A DNA stretch of 64,000 nt from Saccharopolyspora rhizosphaerae (GCF_003931915.1 NZ_RSAA01000007.1:248001-312000), one strand, 5' to 3'; shown: positions 16,845 to 26,403, numbered from the stretch's first letter. The notes: generated by a model not told the origin, from the letters alone. Numbers and translations are program-made.

Positions 16845-17300
16845 GTGTTCCACGTCGTCTTCTACCACCCCGAGATCCCGGGCAACGCCGGGAACGCGAT
16901 CCGGATGGCGGCCGGTTCCGGTGCCGCGCTGCACCTGGTCGAGCCCCTGGGGTTCTCGGTGGAAGACGCGAAGCTGCGCAGGGCCGGGCTGGACTACCAC
17001 GACCGCGCGGCGCTGCACGTCCACGCCAGCCTGCGAGCGTGCTGGGACGCGCTGCGCCCGGACCGGATCATCGCCTTCACCACCCGCACCGAGACCTCCT
17101 ACGCCGACGTCGACTACCGGCCGGGTGACGTGCTGCTGTTCGGGCCGGAGTCGACCGGGTTGCCGGAGGAGCTGATCGACGCGGCGACGCTGCAGGTGCG
17201 GATCCCGATGCTGCCCGGGATCCGGTCGATGAACCTCGCCAACTCGGCGGCCGTCGCCGTGTACGAGGCGTGGCGGCAGCAGGGCTTCAGGACGCCGTGA
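16845..17300 (+). CDS. trmL: tRNA (cytidine/uridine-34 2'-O)-methyltransferase TrmL
   Basis: A 151-residue minimal SPOUT methyltransferase, the normal TrmL length. The knot motifs are all present: motif 1 PEIPGNAGNAIRMAAG, motif 2 LLFGPESTGLPEEL and motif 3 IPMLPGIRSMNLANSAAV. TrmL 2'-O-methylates the wobble base of tRNA-Leu isoacceptors. It begins with GTG shortly after the SDR gene and ends tail-to-tail with the TIGR02206 gene, with a 14-nt overlap. Confidence 0.92.
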   Translation: MFHVVFYHPEIPGNAGNAIRMAAGSGAALHLVEPLGFSVEDAKLRRAGLDYHDRAALHVHASLRACWDALRPDRIIAFTTRTETSYADVDYRPGDVLLFGPESTGLPEELIDAATLQVRIPMLPGIRSMNLANSAAVAVYEAWRQQGFRTP

Positions 17301-17994
17301 CGCGCTCGCGGTGCCGCGTCCAGGGCCAGGTGAGCAGCGCCCAGGCAGCCATGCCGATGACGAGCTCCACGGCGAGGTAGGTGGGCCAACCGCCCATCAG
17401 GTCCAGCAGCGACGGGTTCTCAGGTTTGCTGGTGACGAACCCGTAGTTGGTGCCCGCGGCGTCGTTGAACGCCAGCATCGCCAGGCCCCACACGACGGTG
17501 GTGACCACCGCGGTCCAGTAGCCGCGCCAGGTTGGCCGGTGGCCGATCCCCCAGGTCAGGAAGGCCGCGGCCCAGATCACGAGCAGGTGCTGGCCCCAGA
17601 ACTCGACGAAGTTGACGTGCGGGAAGTCGGGCGCGTCGAGCGCGGGCGTGATGATCGCCTGCGGGGTGAGGGTCAGGCCCCAGAAGTAGAGCACGGCGTG
17701 CGGCCCCGGCTGCCGCGTCCACAACGCCCAGGCCGCCACCACCCACGCGAGGTCGCACAGGTGCAGCGGCAGCGACTCGGCGATGTCCCACTGCCCCGGC
17801 ATCAGGCGGTAGGCCAGGAGCGGAACGTTGAAGGCCAGCACCCCGACGGAGAACGCCCGGCACCACCGGTCGACCTGGGGCCCGCGCAACTCCCGCCCGA
17901 GCACGACCAGGGTCACCGACCCGGCCACGATGAGCGCGATCAGCACCCAGTGCGACAGGCCGTACGGCTCGAACCGATCGACACCCGGCCCCAC
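17287..17994 (-). CDS. TIGR02206-family (YwaF-like) integral membrane protein
   Basis: About 235 residues with six or seven hydrophobic helices (for example HWVLIALIVAGSVTLVVLG, LLVIWAAAFLTWG, YWTAVVTTVVWGLAMLAF). The family hallmarks SLPLHLCDLAWVVA, LTLTPQAIITP and the aromatic-rich loops are present. No biochemical function is established for the family. GTG at 17994 is chosen because GGTGAGG lies 8 nt upstream; a GTG at 18024 is also in frame. Confidence 0.8.
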   Translation of the reverse strand: MGPGVDRFEPYGLSHWVLIALIVAGSVTLVVLGRELRGPQVDRWCRAFSVGVLAFNVPLLAYRLMPGQWDIAESLPLHLCDLAWVVAAWALWTRQPGPHAVLYFWGLTLTPQAIITPALDAPDFPHVNFVEFWGQHLLVIWAAAFLTWGIGHRPTWRGYWTAVVTTVVWGLAMLAFNDAAGTNYGFVTSKPENPSLLDLMGGWPTYLAVELVIGMAAWALLTWPWTRHRERVTAS

Positions 17995-18225
17995 ACACCC
18001 AGCCTCACCCCACCGAGGGACCACGTCAATCCAGCCAGGGCGAGCACCGGCGGGCGACCGCCCAGCAGACTCCGCGACGCCGGGCCACGACAGGTGGGAT
18101 CAGAGGCCCGCCACTGCTTCAGCACACGACACGTTCCTCAACCTCACCCACGCCTCAAATCCGACACACCTGCACCAGACGTGCACACACCCAGGCATCA
18201 CGTCCCGACACGGCGAGGCGTCCCG

Positions 18226-18600
18226 CTTCGAAGTTCGCGCGACATTCGACACGGCCACACGCAGCGGTCCCGCTCAGAGCAGATCGCGGTCCCTCCCAGA
18301 CCCGACACAGGCGACCACCCCGTGACCACCGGCACGTCTGCACTGCTCTCAGAGTCCCGTTCGAACTTCGCGCGACATTCGACACGGCCACACGCAGCGG
18401 TCCCGCCCAGAGCAACCACCGACCCACCCAGACCCGACACGCGCAGGCACCCCATCAGCACCGGCACGTTCGCACTGCTCTCAGAGTCCCGTTCGAACTT
18501 CGCGCGACATTCGACACGGCCACACGCAGCGGTCCCGCCCAGAGCAACCACCGACCCACCCAGACCCGACACACGCGGGCGCCCCGTGGCCACCGGTACG
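18226..18600. repeat. Three direct repeats of ~132 bp in the metK downstream gap
   Basis: The gap 17995-18636 carries no gene. Three copies of GACATTCGACACGGCCACAC start at 18241, 18374 and 18506 (spacings 133 and 132 bp). Copies 2 and 3 are nearly identical over their whole length, including CTGCTCTCAGAGTCCCGTTC; copy 1 is more diverged. Each copy contains the 20-mer TTCGAACTTCGCGCGACATT or a close variant (18226-18245, 18360-18379, 18492-18511), whose reverse complement recurs in the repeat tract at 2.4-3.0 kb. Confidence 0.85.
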
Positions 18601-18636
18601 TCCGCACTGCTCTGCTCACAAGAGTCGGCGATGCGA

Positions 18637-18668
18637 AAGGCGCCCCGGAGGAGGTTCCGGGGCGCCTT
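18637..18668 (-). terminator. metK terminator
   Basis: Perfect 12-bp stem AAGGCGCCCCGG with an 8-nt loop, 14 nt downstream of the metK stop on the minus strand. Confidence 0.85.
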
Positions 18669-18681
18669 CTGGGGTGTGGGG

Positions 18682-19878
18682 TCAGAGGCCTGCGGCGGTC
18701 TTGAGGTCTTCGGCTCGGGCGGTGGACTCCCAGGGGAGGTCGACGTCCGTGCGGCCGAAGTGGCCGTAGGCGGCGGTGGCCGAGTACATGGGCCGCAGCA
18801 GGTCGAGGTCGCGGATGATGGCGGCCGGGCGGAGGTCGAAGACCTCGTTGACGGCCTTCTGGATCCGGTCCGGGTCGACGGTTTCGGTGCCGAAGGTCTC
18901 GATGAACAGGCCCACCGGCGCGGCCTTGCCGATCGCGTAGGCCACCTGGACCTCGATGCGCTTGGCGAGTCCGGCCGCGACGACGTTCTTGGCGACCCAG
19001 CGGGTCGCGTACGCGGCGGAGCGGTCGACCTTCGACGGGTCCTTGCCGGAGAACGCGCCGCCGCCGTGGCGGGCCATGCCGCCGTAGGTGTCGACGATGA
19101 TCTTCCGGCCGGTCAGCCCGGCGTCCCCCATCGGCCCACCGACGACGAACCGCCCGGTCGGGTTGACCAGCAGCCGCGTGTCGGAGGTGCTCAGCTGCAA
19201 CGTCGAGATCTCCGGCTCGACGACCTGCTCCTTGATGTCCCCGACGAGCTGCCCGTCGAGGTCGACCTCCTCGGCGTGCTGCGTGGACAGCACGACGGTG
19301 TCCAGCCGCACGGCCTTCTCGCCGTCGTACTCGATGGTGACCTGGGTCTTGCCGTCAGGCCGCAGGTAGGGCAGCACGCCGTCCTTGCGGACGCGGGTGA
19401 GCCGGCGCGACAGGCGGTGGGCCAGCGCGATGGGCAGCGGCATGAGCTCGGGCGTGTCGTCGCAGGCGTAGCCGAACATCAGGCCCTGGTCGCCGGCGCC
19501 CTGCTGGGCGATCTCGTCGATGACACCCTCGACACGGGTCTCGTGGGCGGTGTCAACGCCCTGGGCGATGTCGGGCGACTGCGAGCCGATGGCGATGTTG
19601 ACGCCGCAGGAGTTGCCGTCGAAGCCCTTGGCGGAGGAGTCGTAGCCGATCTCGAGGATCTTGTCCCGCACGATGGAGGGGATGTCGGCGTAGGCGCCGG
19701 TGGTGACCTCACCGGCCACGTGCACCTGCCCGGTGGTCACCAGGGTCTCGACCGCGACGCGCGAGCGCGGGTCCTGCGCGAGCAGCGCGTCCAGGACCGA
19801 GTCGCTGATCGCGTCGCAGATCTTGTCGGGGTGCCCTTCGGTCACCGACTCGCTGGTGAACAACCGCTGCTGGCTCAC
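18682..19878 (-). CDS. metK: S-adenosylmethionine synthase
   Basis: A 398-residue SAM synthetase making AdoMet from methionine and ATP. Signatures present are [13 protein letters not shown] near the N-terminus, [13 protein letters not shown] and the P-loop-like [22 protein letters not shown] at 19878 is chosen: it has GAGGAG just upstream and gives the family N-terminus SQQRLFTSE. It closes the mihF-gmk-rpoZ-coaBC-metK block, with a strong terminator after it. The enzyme supplies SAM for the methyltransferases encoded nearby, among many others. Confidence 0.97.
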   Translation of the reverse strand: MSQQRLFTSESVTEGHPDKICDAISDSVLDALLAQDPRSRVAVETLVTTGQVHVAGEVTTGAYADIPSIVRDKILEIGYDSSAKGFDGNSCGVNIAIGSQSPDIAQGVDTAHETRVEGVIDEIAQQGAGDQGLMFGYACDDTPELMPLPIALAHRLSRRLTRVRKDGVLPYLRPDGKTQVTIEYDGEKAVRLDTVVLSTQHAEEVDLDGQLVGDIKEQVVEPEISTLQLSTSDTRLLVNPTGRFVVGGPMGDAGLTGRKIIVDTYGGMARHGGGAFSGKDPSKVDRSAAYATRWVAKNVVAAGLAKRIEVQVAYAIGKAAPVGLFIETFGTETVDPDRIQKAVNEVFDLRPAAIIRDLDLLRPMYSATAAYGHFGRTDVDLPWESTARAEDLKTAAGL

Positions 19879-19916
19879 GACTCTCCTCAAGTGTGACGGC
19901 GTGACGCCGTCAAACA

Positions 19917-21167
19917 CTACTGGTCGGAGAGCCGCCGACTGACCGCGTCCCACAATGTGGACGCCAGCAGGGACTTGGCGCCGAAGGCGATGCGCTCCTC
20001 GGTCCCGTCGCCGCCGAGCAACCAGCCGGAGTTGTCCTCGACCTCGAAGGCCATGCCCTCGCCGACGGCGTTCACCACGAGCATGTCGCAGCCCTTGCGC
20101 GCCAGCTTGGCCCGCCCGTGGTCGAGCACGGAGGAGGTGGCGTCACCGGTCTCGGCGGCGAACCCGACGATCAACGACGCCGAGATCTTGTCCGCCGCAC
20201 GGGCTTCGACGATCTCCGCGAGGATGTCCGGGTTCCGGGCCAGCACGACGGGATCCGGGTCCCGTTCGGTCTTCTTGATCTTGTGCTCGGCCTGGTTCAC
20301 CGGCTTGAAGTCGGCCACGGCCGCCGCCATCACGACGGCGTCCGCCCCATCGGACTCGGCGAGCATCACCGACCGCATCTCCTCGGCGGTCCCGACCCTG
20401 ATCAGCCGCACCCCGGCCGGCGTGATCAGGTCGGCGGTGTGGGCGGCCACGAGCGTCACGTCAGCGCCGCGGTGGGTGGCGATGCGCGCAAGCGCGTAGC
20501 CCTGGCGGCCGGACGAGCGGTTGCCCAGGTAGCGGACGGGGTCGAGCGATTCCCGCGTCCCACCTGCGGAGATGACCACGCGCCGACCTTCGAGGTCCCA
20601 CGGCAGCGCGGTCGAGGAGGTCAGCAGCAGCCGGGCCAGGTCGACGATCTCGGCCGGGTCGGGCAGCCTCCCCTTGCCGGTGTCCTTGCCGGTCAGCCGC
20701 CCGACGTCGGGTTCGGCGACGACGACGCCGCGGTCGCGCAGCGTGGCCACGTTGTGCTGGGTCGCCGGGTGCTCCCACATCTCGGTGTGCATCGCCGGGA
20801 CCATCAGCACCGGACAGCGCGCGGTCAGCAGCGTGTTGGTGAGCAGGTCGGGCGCCTGCCCGGTGGCCGTGCGGGCCAGCAGGTCAGCGGTGGCGGGGAC
20901 GACGACCACGAGGTCGGCTTCCTGCCCGAGGCGCACGTGGGGCACCTCGTGCACGTCGGAGAACACGCCGGTTTCCACCGGCTGGCCCGACAGCGCCTCG
21001 AAGGTCGCCTTGCCGACGAAGTTCAGCGCCGCCTCGGTCGGCACGACGCGGACGCTGTGGCCGGTCTCGGTGAGCCGGCGCAGCACCTCGCACGCCTTGT
21101 AGGCGGCGATGCCACCGCTGACGCCGAGGACCACCCGCGGGCGGCCCTCGGTCGGTCCAGCCGTCAC
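19917..21167 (-). CDS. coaBC: Bifunctional phosphopantothenoylcysteine decarboxylase/synthase
   Basis: A 416-residue CoaBC (Dfp). The N-terminal CoaC flavoprotein half has [19 protein letters not shown] and the [14 protein letters not shown] substrate-clamp region. The C-terminal CoaB half has [26 protein letters not shown] and the KIKKTE nucleotide motif. It converts phosphopantothenate to phosphopantetheine in two CoA-pathway steps. Its ATG overlaps the rpoZ stop by 4 nt, and metK follows after 38 nt. Confidence 0.97.
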   Translation of the reverse strand: MTAGPTEGRPRVVLGVSGGIAAYKACEVLRRLTETGHSVRVVPTEAALNFVGKATFEALSGQPVETGVFSDVHEVPHVRLGQEADLVVVVPATADLLARTATGQAPDLLTNTLLTARCPVLMVPAMHTEMWEHPATQHNVATLRDRGVVVAEPDVGRLTGKDTGKGRLPDPAEIVDLARLLLTSSTALPWDLEGRRVVISAGGTRESLDPVRYLGNRSSGRQGYALARIATHRGADVTLVAAHTADLITPAGVRLIRVGTAEEMRSVMLAESDGADAVVMAAAVADFKPVNQAEHKIKKTERDPDPVVLARNPDILAEIVEARAADKISASLIVGFAAETGDATSSVLDHGRAKLARKGCDMLVVNAVGEGMAFEVEDNSGWLLGGDGTEERIAFGAKSLLASTLWDAVSRRLSDQ

Positions 21168-21457
21168 TCGCCTTCGGTGTGCTCGAGCACGCCGGCGTGG
21201 ATCTCGCGCAGCGCGATCGACAGCGGCTTCTCACGCGGGCCGGGCTCGACCAGCGGGCCGACGTACTCCAGCAGGCCCTCACCCAGCTGCGCGTAGTAGT
21301 CGTTGATCTGCCGCGCGCGCTTGGCCGAGTAGATGACCAGCGCGTACTTCGAGCTGACCTGCTCCAGCAGGTCGTCGATCGGCGGGTAGGTGATGCCCTC
21401 AACGGTGTTGGTCGACGGGCTGCTGTTGAGCGCAGCCAGCGCGCTAGGGGTGCTCAC
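21164..21457 (-). CDS. rpoZ: RNA polymerase omega subunit
   Basis: A 97-residue omega subunit that stabilises beta' during RNA polymerase assembly. It has the [28 protein letters not shown] helix region (split here as [20 protein letters not shown] and AKRARQIN) and the actinobacterial C-terminus [13 protein letters not shown]. It overlaps coaBC by 4 nt and lies 85 nt after gmk, the conserved actinobacterial arrangement. Confidence 0.96.
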   Translation of the reverse strand: MSTPSALAALNSSPSTNTVEGITYPPIDDLLEQVSSKYALVIYSAKRARQINDYYAQLGEGLLEYVGPLVEPGPREKPLSIALREIHAGVLEHTEGE

Positions 21458-21542
21458 AGGTGTGGCTCCTGCTCTTAGTAGGTCGCTCGGGCGGACGGGA
21501 AGGGACAGGCGGCCCGGGCCGGACCAGCGCCGATGCGGGCGG

Positions 21543-22145
21543 TCACTTCTCCTGGCCGAGAATCAATCGTACCAATTCGCTGGTCGCGGACTGCAGGTCG
21601 GCGTTGACGACCGTCTCGTCGAACTCCGGCTCGGCGGCCAGCTCCTCCCGCGCGGCGGCGAGTCGCTTCTCGACGAGGTCAGCCGGTTCGGTGCCGCGGC
21701 CGGTGAGCCGGTCGACCAGCTCCTCCCAGGACGGCGGCAGCAGCATCACCAGCTGCGCGTCCGGCCACGCCTGGCGGACCTGGCGCGCGCCTTGCAGTTC
21801 GATCTCCAGCACTGCCGGTGTGCCCGAGGCGATCGCGTCCTCGACGGGCTTGCGCGGCGTCCCGTAGAGGTTGCCCGCGTAGCGGGCGTGCTCGAGCATC
21901 TCGCCGTCGGCGATCATCCGCTCGAACTCCTCGGTGGAGACGAAGTGGTAGTGCACTCCGTCGACCTCACCCGGGCGCGGCGGCCTCGTGGTCGCGGACA
22001 CGCTGAAGTGCACCTCCGGGACCTGCCGGCGCACCTCGTTGAGCACGCTGGACTTGCCGACCCCAGAAGGCCCGGAAACGACGGTGAGCCGAGGCTCGCC
22101 CTGGCGGACGGTCCTCGGCTCAGCGCCGGCTTGTGCGTCGATCAC
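21543..22145 (-). CDS. gmk: Guanylate kinase
   Basis: A 200-residue guanylate kinase phosphorylating GMP/dGMP. It has the P-loop GPSGVGKSS, the GMP-binding motif [19 protein letters not shown], and [15 protein letters not shown]. The GTG start overlaps the mihF stop in GTGA, so gmk is coupled to mihF. Confidence 0.97.
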   Translation of the reverse strand: MIDAQAGAEPRTVRQGEPRLTVVSGPSGVGKSSVLNEVRRQVPEVHFSVSATTRPPRPGEVDGVHYHFVSTEEFERMIADGEMLEHARYAGNLYGTPRKPVEDAIASGTPAVLEIELQGARQVRQAWPDAQLVMLLPPSWEELVDRLTGRGTEPADLVEKRLAAAREELAAEPEFDETVVNADLQSATSELVRLILGQEK

Positions 22146-22462
22146 TCGCCGCTGAACTCGGTGAGCAGCGCCTTGCGCTGCCGCTCGCCCAGCCCGCGCA
22201 GCCGACGGCTGTTGGCGATCTCCAGCCGCTCCATGATCTGCTGCGCACGGACCTTGCCAACGCCGGGAAGGGCCTCGAGCAGGGCGGAGACCTTCATCTT
22301 GCCCAAGACCTCGTCGTTGTCGGCGGTCTCCAGGACCTCCGCCAGCGTGGTTCCGCCTCGCTTGAGGCGCTCCTTGAGCTCAGCTCGGGCGCGACGGGCG
22401 GCAGCCGCCTTTTCCAGAGCTGCTGCCCGCTGCTCCTCAGTCAGCTGGGGAAGGGCCACCAT
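22142..22462 (-). CDS. mihF: Actinobacterial integration host factor mIHF
   Basis: A 106-residue mIHF, the actinobacterial nucleoid protein unrelated to HU-type IHF. It has a basic helical N-terminal half ([20 protein letters not shown]) and the helix-hairpin-helix-like [20 protein letters not shown] that contacts DNA, ending [17 protein letters not shown]. The ATG at 22462 gives the usual N-terminus [10 protein letters not shown]. It starts the housekeeping transcript, and its upstream neighbour in many genomes, pyrF, is 22 kb away here. Confidence 0.96.
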   Translation of the reverse strand: MVALPQLTEEQRAAALEKAAAARRARAELKERLKRGGTTLAEVLETADNDEVLGKMKVSALLEALPGVGKVRAQQIMERLEIANSRRLRGLGERQRKALLTEFSGE

Positions 22463-22928
22463 GTCCTCCGTGATGTGGGGTTTCTCTTGATCGGTGCGGG
22501 CGACGGTACCGAGTCCCGAAAAGCGGCTGCCCACGGGGGTCCCGGTTTTGTGGAACGGGTCAGTCCGCCCCACCGCCCTGGCCCTTGTGGTTCTACCCGT
22601 ACAAGGCGTGCACGAGCACGGGGCCGCTGCAAGTCCTATCAACAAAGCCGCTGAAGTGCACTAATCTCGGCCAAACTTGTCGGAATGTGTCCGATTTCCG
22701 CACAGTTGAGCCACGTGAGGGGCATCTCCGCAGGTCACAACGGCGCAAAACGGTCCCCAACCGGACCCCGTTCGAGCGCGTGTTCTATGATAGAAGTTGA
22801 TCTTGAAGCTTCCACACGGCGGAAGGGGCGGACGCGTCATGCGGCACTCGAGCACTCACCAGGCCCACGCCGCCAGACGCATCCCCGCAAGTGGATCCGC
22901 AGCGAGCAGGCTTCGGCACTGGCCAGGC
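22463..22928. other. Intergenic region upstream of mihF
   Basis: No convincing gene. It must contain the mihF promoter for minus-strand transcription; I could not assign a clear -35/-10 pair. The part from about 22,660 to 22,800 is less GC-rich than its surroundings. It marks the left edge of the inserted T7SS block. Confidence 0.5.
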
Positions 22929-22969
22929 GGGCGCTGACCCGGACCCCTCGGCCCCGCAGGTCAGCGCCC
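22929..22969 (-). terminator. Terminator of the first T7SS-associated operon
   Basis: Perfect 11-bp stem GGGCGCTGACC/GGTCAGCGCCC with a 19-nt loop, 11 nt past the last gene of the operon. Confidence 0.7.
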
Positions 22970-22980
22970 CGCGTGCGCGG

Positions 22981-24285
22981 TCAGCTACCGCCGGTGTCGG
23001 ACAGGTCGCCCGACCAGCCCTTCGTACCGCCCTGGCCCGCGGGCGCGCCGCTGCGGTCGTACCCGTCGTAGTACGAGCCGGAGTCCGAGTCGTAGGTCTG
23101 CTGGTCGTACTGCACATACCCCAGACCACCACGGATGACCTGGCTTTCGGCGTTGAGCACGTTCGCGGCACGGTCCATGTCGTCGGCGTGGCGTCCGCTG
23201 TAGCCGGCGTTCTGAGCCCAGTCCTGACCGCGCTTCCCGACCCCGTTCGTCACTGCCCGACCTGCATCGTCGGCACCGTGCGCCCAGCGGAGCCCGGTCC
23301 CCGCGAGGTTGTCCGCGCCCCTGCTCAGACCGGCCGCTGCCTCGGACGTGCGACCAGCGGCCGCTGCCAGGCCGTCCGAGGCCCGCGCCGTGCCACCGGC
23401 AGCAGCGCTCAGCGCATCGGAGCCCGCCGAGACCTTGCTCCCCGCCGAGAGCATGCTGCCCGCAGAGGCTGGAGCGGTCGAGGCGGCCTTCGTACCAGCG
23501 GCGGTCAAGTCCGCACCGATCTTCGCACCGACCTCGGCCATGTCGTCGAGAACGCGAGCCAGCATCGTGCCCGCCTTGCCGAGCTTGGCGAGCAGCTGGC
23601 TGATCTTCGCGGTGATCTTCGCGATCGTCGCGCCCACCCGACCGGCGGCGTAGGCGAGGTAACCCGCCACCGTCGCACCGAAGCTGACCACCGAACCCGC
23701 GAGAGCCGCGAGGGCTCCCTTGACCAGTTCAGCGACGATCGCAGCGATGATGTCCCGGACGATCGCCCGACAGGTCGCGACCATCGTGCCCGCGGTGGCG
23801 ATCGTCGCCGAGGCGCTCCCCGCGCTCATCGCCATGGCCTGCAGCCCCTCGGTGTAGGCCTTCACCTGCTTGGCATAGGCGTCCTTGGCCGGTCCCGACC
23901 AACCGCTGGTCTGTTGCTCGGCCCGGCTCGGAAAATCGCCGGCGAGCCCCTGCAAGTCCGCCTTGATCGCCAGCCAGGTGTCCGCGCCTTCCTTGATCAC
24001 GTTCGGATCGCCGGCGAGGAAGTCGAGCAGTTCACGCAGCGGCGCCAAGTGCTCCATCAACCACCCGACACCCGCTGCCAGCGCGGTGCCGACCGGATCG
24101 ATCACCGTCACAAGACCGTCGAGAGCGAGAACGCCTGCGCTGGCCGCGAAGTCGCCCCAGTCACCCTGGTTGATCGCGTTGGCCGTGGCCCGTGCGGAGT
24201 CAACCGGACCCGCGCCCGCGCTCCAGGAGCTGGAGTCCAAGGACGGCGTTCCGGTGTCGACGAACATCGAGGACATCCAGATCAC
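22981..24285 (-). CDS. PPE/WXG100-like type VII secretion substrate with Tyr-rich C-terminus
   Basis: A 434-residue Ala-rich helical protein. A WxG turn (SGWSGPAKDAYAKQV) lies in the first third, after a segment LQGLAGDFPSRAEQQTSGW, like the helical hairpin of WXG100/PPE proteins. A hydrophobic middle follows (IIAAIVAELVKGALAALAGS and the adjoining GYLAYAAG), then Ala/Ser-rich heptad-like sequence. The last 60 residues are rich in Tyr, Asp and Gly and contain YxxxD-like motifs (YVQYD). GTG at 24285 overlaps the stop of the EspC-like gene in GTGA. It is probably exported through an ESX-type system as a partner of the preceding small protein; the effector function is unknown. Confidence 0.65.
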   Translation of the reverse strand: MIWMSSMFVDTGTPSLDSSSWSAGAGPVDSARATANAINQGDWGDFAASAGVLALDGLVTVIDPVGTALAAGVGWLMEHLAPLRELLDFLAGDPNVIKEGADTWLAIKADLQGLAGDFPSRAEQQTSGWSGPAKDAYAKQVKAYTEGLQAMAMSAGSASATIATAGTMVATCRAIVRDIIAAIVAELVKGALAALAGSVVSFGATVAGYLAYAAGRVGATIAKITAKISQLLAKLGKAGTMLARVLDDMAEVGAKIGADLTAAGTKAASTAPASAGSMLSAGSKVSAGSDALSAAAGGTARASDGLAAAAGRTSEAAAGLSRGADNLAGTGLRWAHGADDAGRAVTNGVGKRGQDWAQNAGYSGRHADDMDRAANVLNAESQVIRGGLGYVQYDQQTYDSDSGSYYDGYDRSGAPAGQGGTKGWSGDLSDTGGS

Positions 24286-24587
24286 CACTCGATCTCCGCC
24301 AGGCACGAGGCCTGGGCGCTGTCTTCAGCGGTGTAGGCGTTGGCGCAGGCGCCCACGGCCTCACCGAGCTTCTCAGTGCGTTCGGAGAAGGTCCTGAGCT
24401 GCTCGACGGCTCGTTCCGATGTGGTACGCGCCTGGAGGGAGAACGCTTGCCCGACCAGACCGAAGGACTCCACGCCGAAGCTCACCGCGTTCCCCTTGTC
24501 GGCGGCATCGGAGATCTTGCCTGCGAGCTCTGCCAGGTAGTTGCCGTGGGCGTTCAAGGCTTCGGGCTTGACCGCGAAATGACTCAT
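24282..24587 (-). CDS. EspC-like small type VII secretion target (DUF2580 type)
   Basis: A 101-residue two-helix protein starting SHFAVKPEALNAHGNYLAEL, resembling the ESX-secreted EspC/DUF2580 group. A YxxxD/E secretion motif (AYTAEDSA) lies near the C-terminus, and two cysteines (GACAN and ASCLAE) flank it. It is coupled by GTGA overlap to the 434-residue protein, as expected for a co-secreted heterodimer (small partner first, large partner second). Confidence 0.75.
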   Translation of the reverse strand: MSHFAVKPEALNAHGNYLAELAGKISDAADKGNAVSFGVESFGLVGQAFSLQARTTSERAVEQLRTFSERTEKLGEAVGACANAYTAEDSAQASCLAEIEW

Positions 24588-24602
24588 ACCGGGTTCTCCT
24601 CG

Positions 24603-25019
24603 TCAGCGCAGGAACGACTGTGGTGGTTCATCGTCGGAGTCGTCGGCGGGCCTGCGGCTCTCGGCCGCAGCGGCGTCGGGGTCGGCCGGCAGCTGCGAAC
24701 GCAGGAAGTCGAGCCCGCTCTTCCCCGCCACCGGTTCGACTGCTTCCACCACTCGGCCCGCGATCTTCGCTTGCGCCTCGCCTGCCAGCTGGAGGATCGT
24801 TTCCTGCAGTCGTTCGGGACCCCGGCTCAACGCCGTCTTGTCGAGGTGCAGGTCTTCGAGGGCGCCGTTGGCGCTCACGGTCACGGCGACCGCCCCGTCC
24901 GGCTCGGCGGCCGTCTCGCTCATCTCCTGCAGGGTCTGCTGAACCTCCTGCGACTGCCGCACCATGTCATCTGCGCGTTGCTGCATCGACGCGAGCCACT
25001 GCTCTGGTGACTGCTCCAC
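24603..25019 (-). CDS. YbaB/EbfC-family protein in T7SS locus
   Basis: A 138-residue protein with the YbaB/EbfC fold: a long N-terminal helix (SPEQWLASMQQRADDMVRQS) and the beta core GAVAVTVSANGALEDLHLD, followed by an acidic, disordered tail (ESRRPADDSDDEPP). YbaB homologues bind DNA, but copies inside actinobacterial ESX gene clusters are common and their role is unclear. GTG at 25019 has AGGAG 3 nt upstream of a short spacer. It lies 15 nt before the EspC-like gene. Confidence 0.8.
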   Translation of the reverse strand: MEQSPEQWLASMQQRADDMVRQSQEVQQTLQEMSETAAEPDGAVAVTVSANGALEDLHLDKTALSRGPERLQETILQLAGEAQAKIAGRVVEAVEPVAGKSGLDFLRSQLPADPDAAAAESRRPADDSDDEPPQSFLR

Positions 25020-25045
25020 CGCTCCTGCTCCTTCCCCAGTAGGCA

Positions 25046-26050
25046 CTACGACGTGGCCGCGCCCTCGACGGTTCCGCCTGATCGGTTTCGAGACCTGCCC
25101 GTGACCACCAGGAGCCTCTGGCCGAGGGCGCTCACCGCGAGTGGGATCGCTGCCGCCCCCAGCACCCCAGGCCAGTTGGGCGACCCCACCACGAGGACGA
25201 GCACGGTCGCGACCAGGCCGACCACGCGCAAGACGTTTCCCCACCGCCTGCACCGCTCCTGCCCGGTCGGCCCGAGCTCGGGAGGCGTCTCGTGGCCGTG
25301 GCGCCGGCGGCTCCCAGCCACCCCGGCACCGACTGCGAGGCAGAAGTACCCGAGCAGGATCGTGATGACCGCACATCCTGGAAGCACCGGGGGTGCGGCC
25401 GTCGCCACACCGCCGGCAAGCACCAAGGCCCAGCCGACCGGGAACACCAGCGGTTGCCACACCTGCAGCCGCCGCGCACGTCGCCGCCCGGTCCACTGGT
25501 CAGCGAAGGGCGAAGGCAGCCACCGCACCTCCACGCCCATGAAGGCGAGACCCAGGAACGGGATCAGCAAGGCCCAGCCGAGGCCCGCGAACGGCTTCGG
25601 CGTTTCGACGGTGATCATGTGCCCGCGGTTGTCGACCTCGCGCCACGCGACGGGCGCGGCCTCGCTGCGGTTGCGGGGAGTCATCTCCGAGTGCTTGAAG
25701 GAGGCCCTCTCCTGGCTGCCGTCGTCCCAGGTGATCACGGCGTCACACCGCCAGTACCAACCGAACCCGGAAGACCCCACCGGACCGGTTCGCTCGCAGT
25801 GCTGGGCTAGTGCGCTTCCTCGCTGGGTGATGGCTCCGTCCGAGGCCAAAGCTCCTGAGGCGACGAAGGCGGTGTAGCACGCGAGCAGGGCGACCAGCCG
25901 GACGACCACCTGCCACGCGACGTAGGCGAGACGCCATCCCTTACCGGTGGTCGACCACTTCTCCACCGCAGCCCCGTTCTCACAGCTCACCCACCACCCC
26001 GCAGATCTCCTGCCGGCGACCCCACTGGCACTTCCGCGCTCAGCCGTCAC
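25046..26050 (-). CDS. Multi-pass membrane protein, possibly DUF6346-like
   Basis: Up to 334 residues. A transmembrane segment (VVVRLVALLACYTAFVA) is followed by an extracytoplasmic stretch with a Cys pair (HCERTG ... YWRCDAVITWDDGSQ), then further helices (GLGWALLIPFLGLAFMGVEV, PLVFPVGWALVLAGGVATA, VITILLGYFCLAVGAGVAG, VVGLVATVLVLVV). It resembles membrane proteins annotated as DUF6346 in Pseudonocardiales, but I recall this only loosely. GTG at 26050 overlaps the previous gene by 11 nt; an internal GTG near residue 29 (VEKWSTTGKG) is an alternative. Function unknown. Confidence 0.6.
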   Translation of the reverse strand: MTAERGSASGVAGRRSAGWWVSCENGAAVEKWSTTGKGWRLAYVAWQVVVRLVALLACYTAFVASGALASDGAITQRGSALAQHCERTGPVGSSGFGWYWRCDAVITWDDGSQERASFKHSEMTPRNRSEAAPVAWREVDNRGHMITVETPKPFAGLGWALLIPFLGLAFMGVEVRWLPSPFADQWTGRRRARRLQVWQPLVFPVGWALVLAGGVATAAPPVLPGCAVITILLGYFCLAVGAGVAGSRRRHGHETPPELGPTGQERCRRWGNVLRVVGLVATVLVLVVGSPNWPGVLGAAAIPLAVSALGQRLLVVTGRSRNRSGGTVEGAATS

Positions 26051-26237
26051 GCCGCGCGGTCGCCAACCTCCAGGCGAGGAAGGCCACCCCTACGGCGATC
26101 GCGGCGTAGGGCGCGTGGTCCGGCTCGCGGACGAAGACAACTCCGAGGACCACCACGACCACGATGGAGATGGGGGCTTTCCGCCAGTCCCGGTACCCCG
26201 GCCGTGCTTCCCTGGGCGTTTCCTCGTCCTGTGCCAC
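26040..26237 (-). CDS. Small two-helix membrane protein
   Basis: 65 residues, GTG start. A charged N-terminus (AQDEETPREARPGYRDWRK) is followed by two hydrophobic stretches (SIVVVVVLGVVFV and AAIAVGVAFLAWRL). No family is recognised. It overlaps the following membrane protein gene by 11 nt and lies after the espG terminator, so it may start its own transcript leading into the YbaB/EspC genes. Confidence 0.55.
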   Translation of the reverse strand: MAQDEETPREARPGYRDWRKAPISIVVVVVLGVVFVREPDHAPYAAIAVGVAFLAWRLATARRDG

Positions 26238-26358
26238 GAGCCCATGCCTTCCACCGTCGTTCGATCAACCGGCCAGAACCTAGCAGGCGGTTGCGAGCGC
26301 TAGACAGCCTTCACCTCACCCGCGCGGCCACCTGACCGGCGGTTACCCGGTCGCGACG

Positions 26359-26387
26359 GAGCCCCGGGTACCGGGCACCCGGGGCTC
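26359..26387 (-). terminator. Terminator downstream of espG
   Basis: Perfect 11-bp stem GAGCCCCGGGT/ACCCGGGGCTC with a 7-nt loop, 16 nt past the EspG stop codon. Confidence 0.8.
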
Positions 26388-26403
26388 CTGCTGGACCACT
26401 CCG

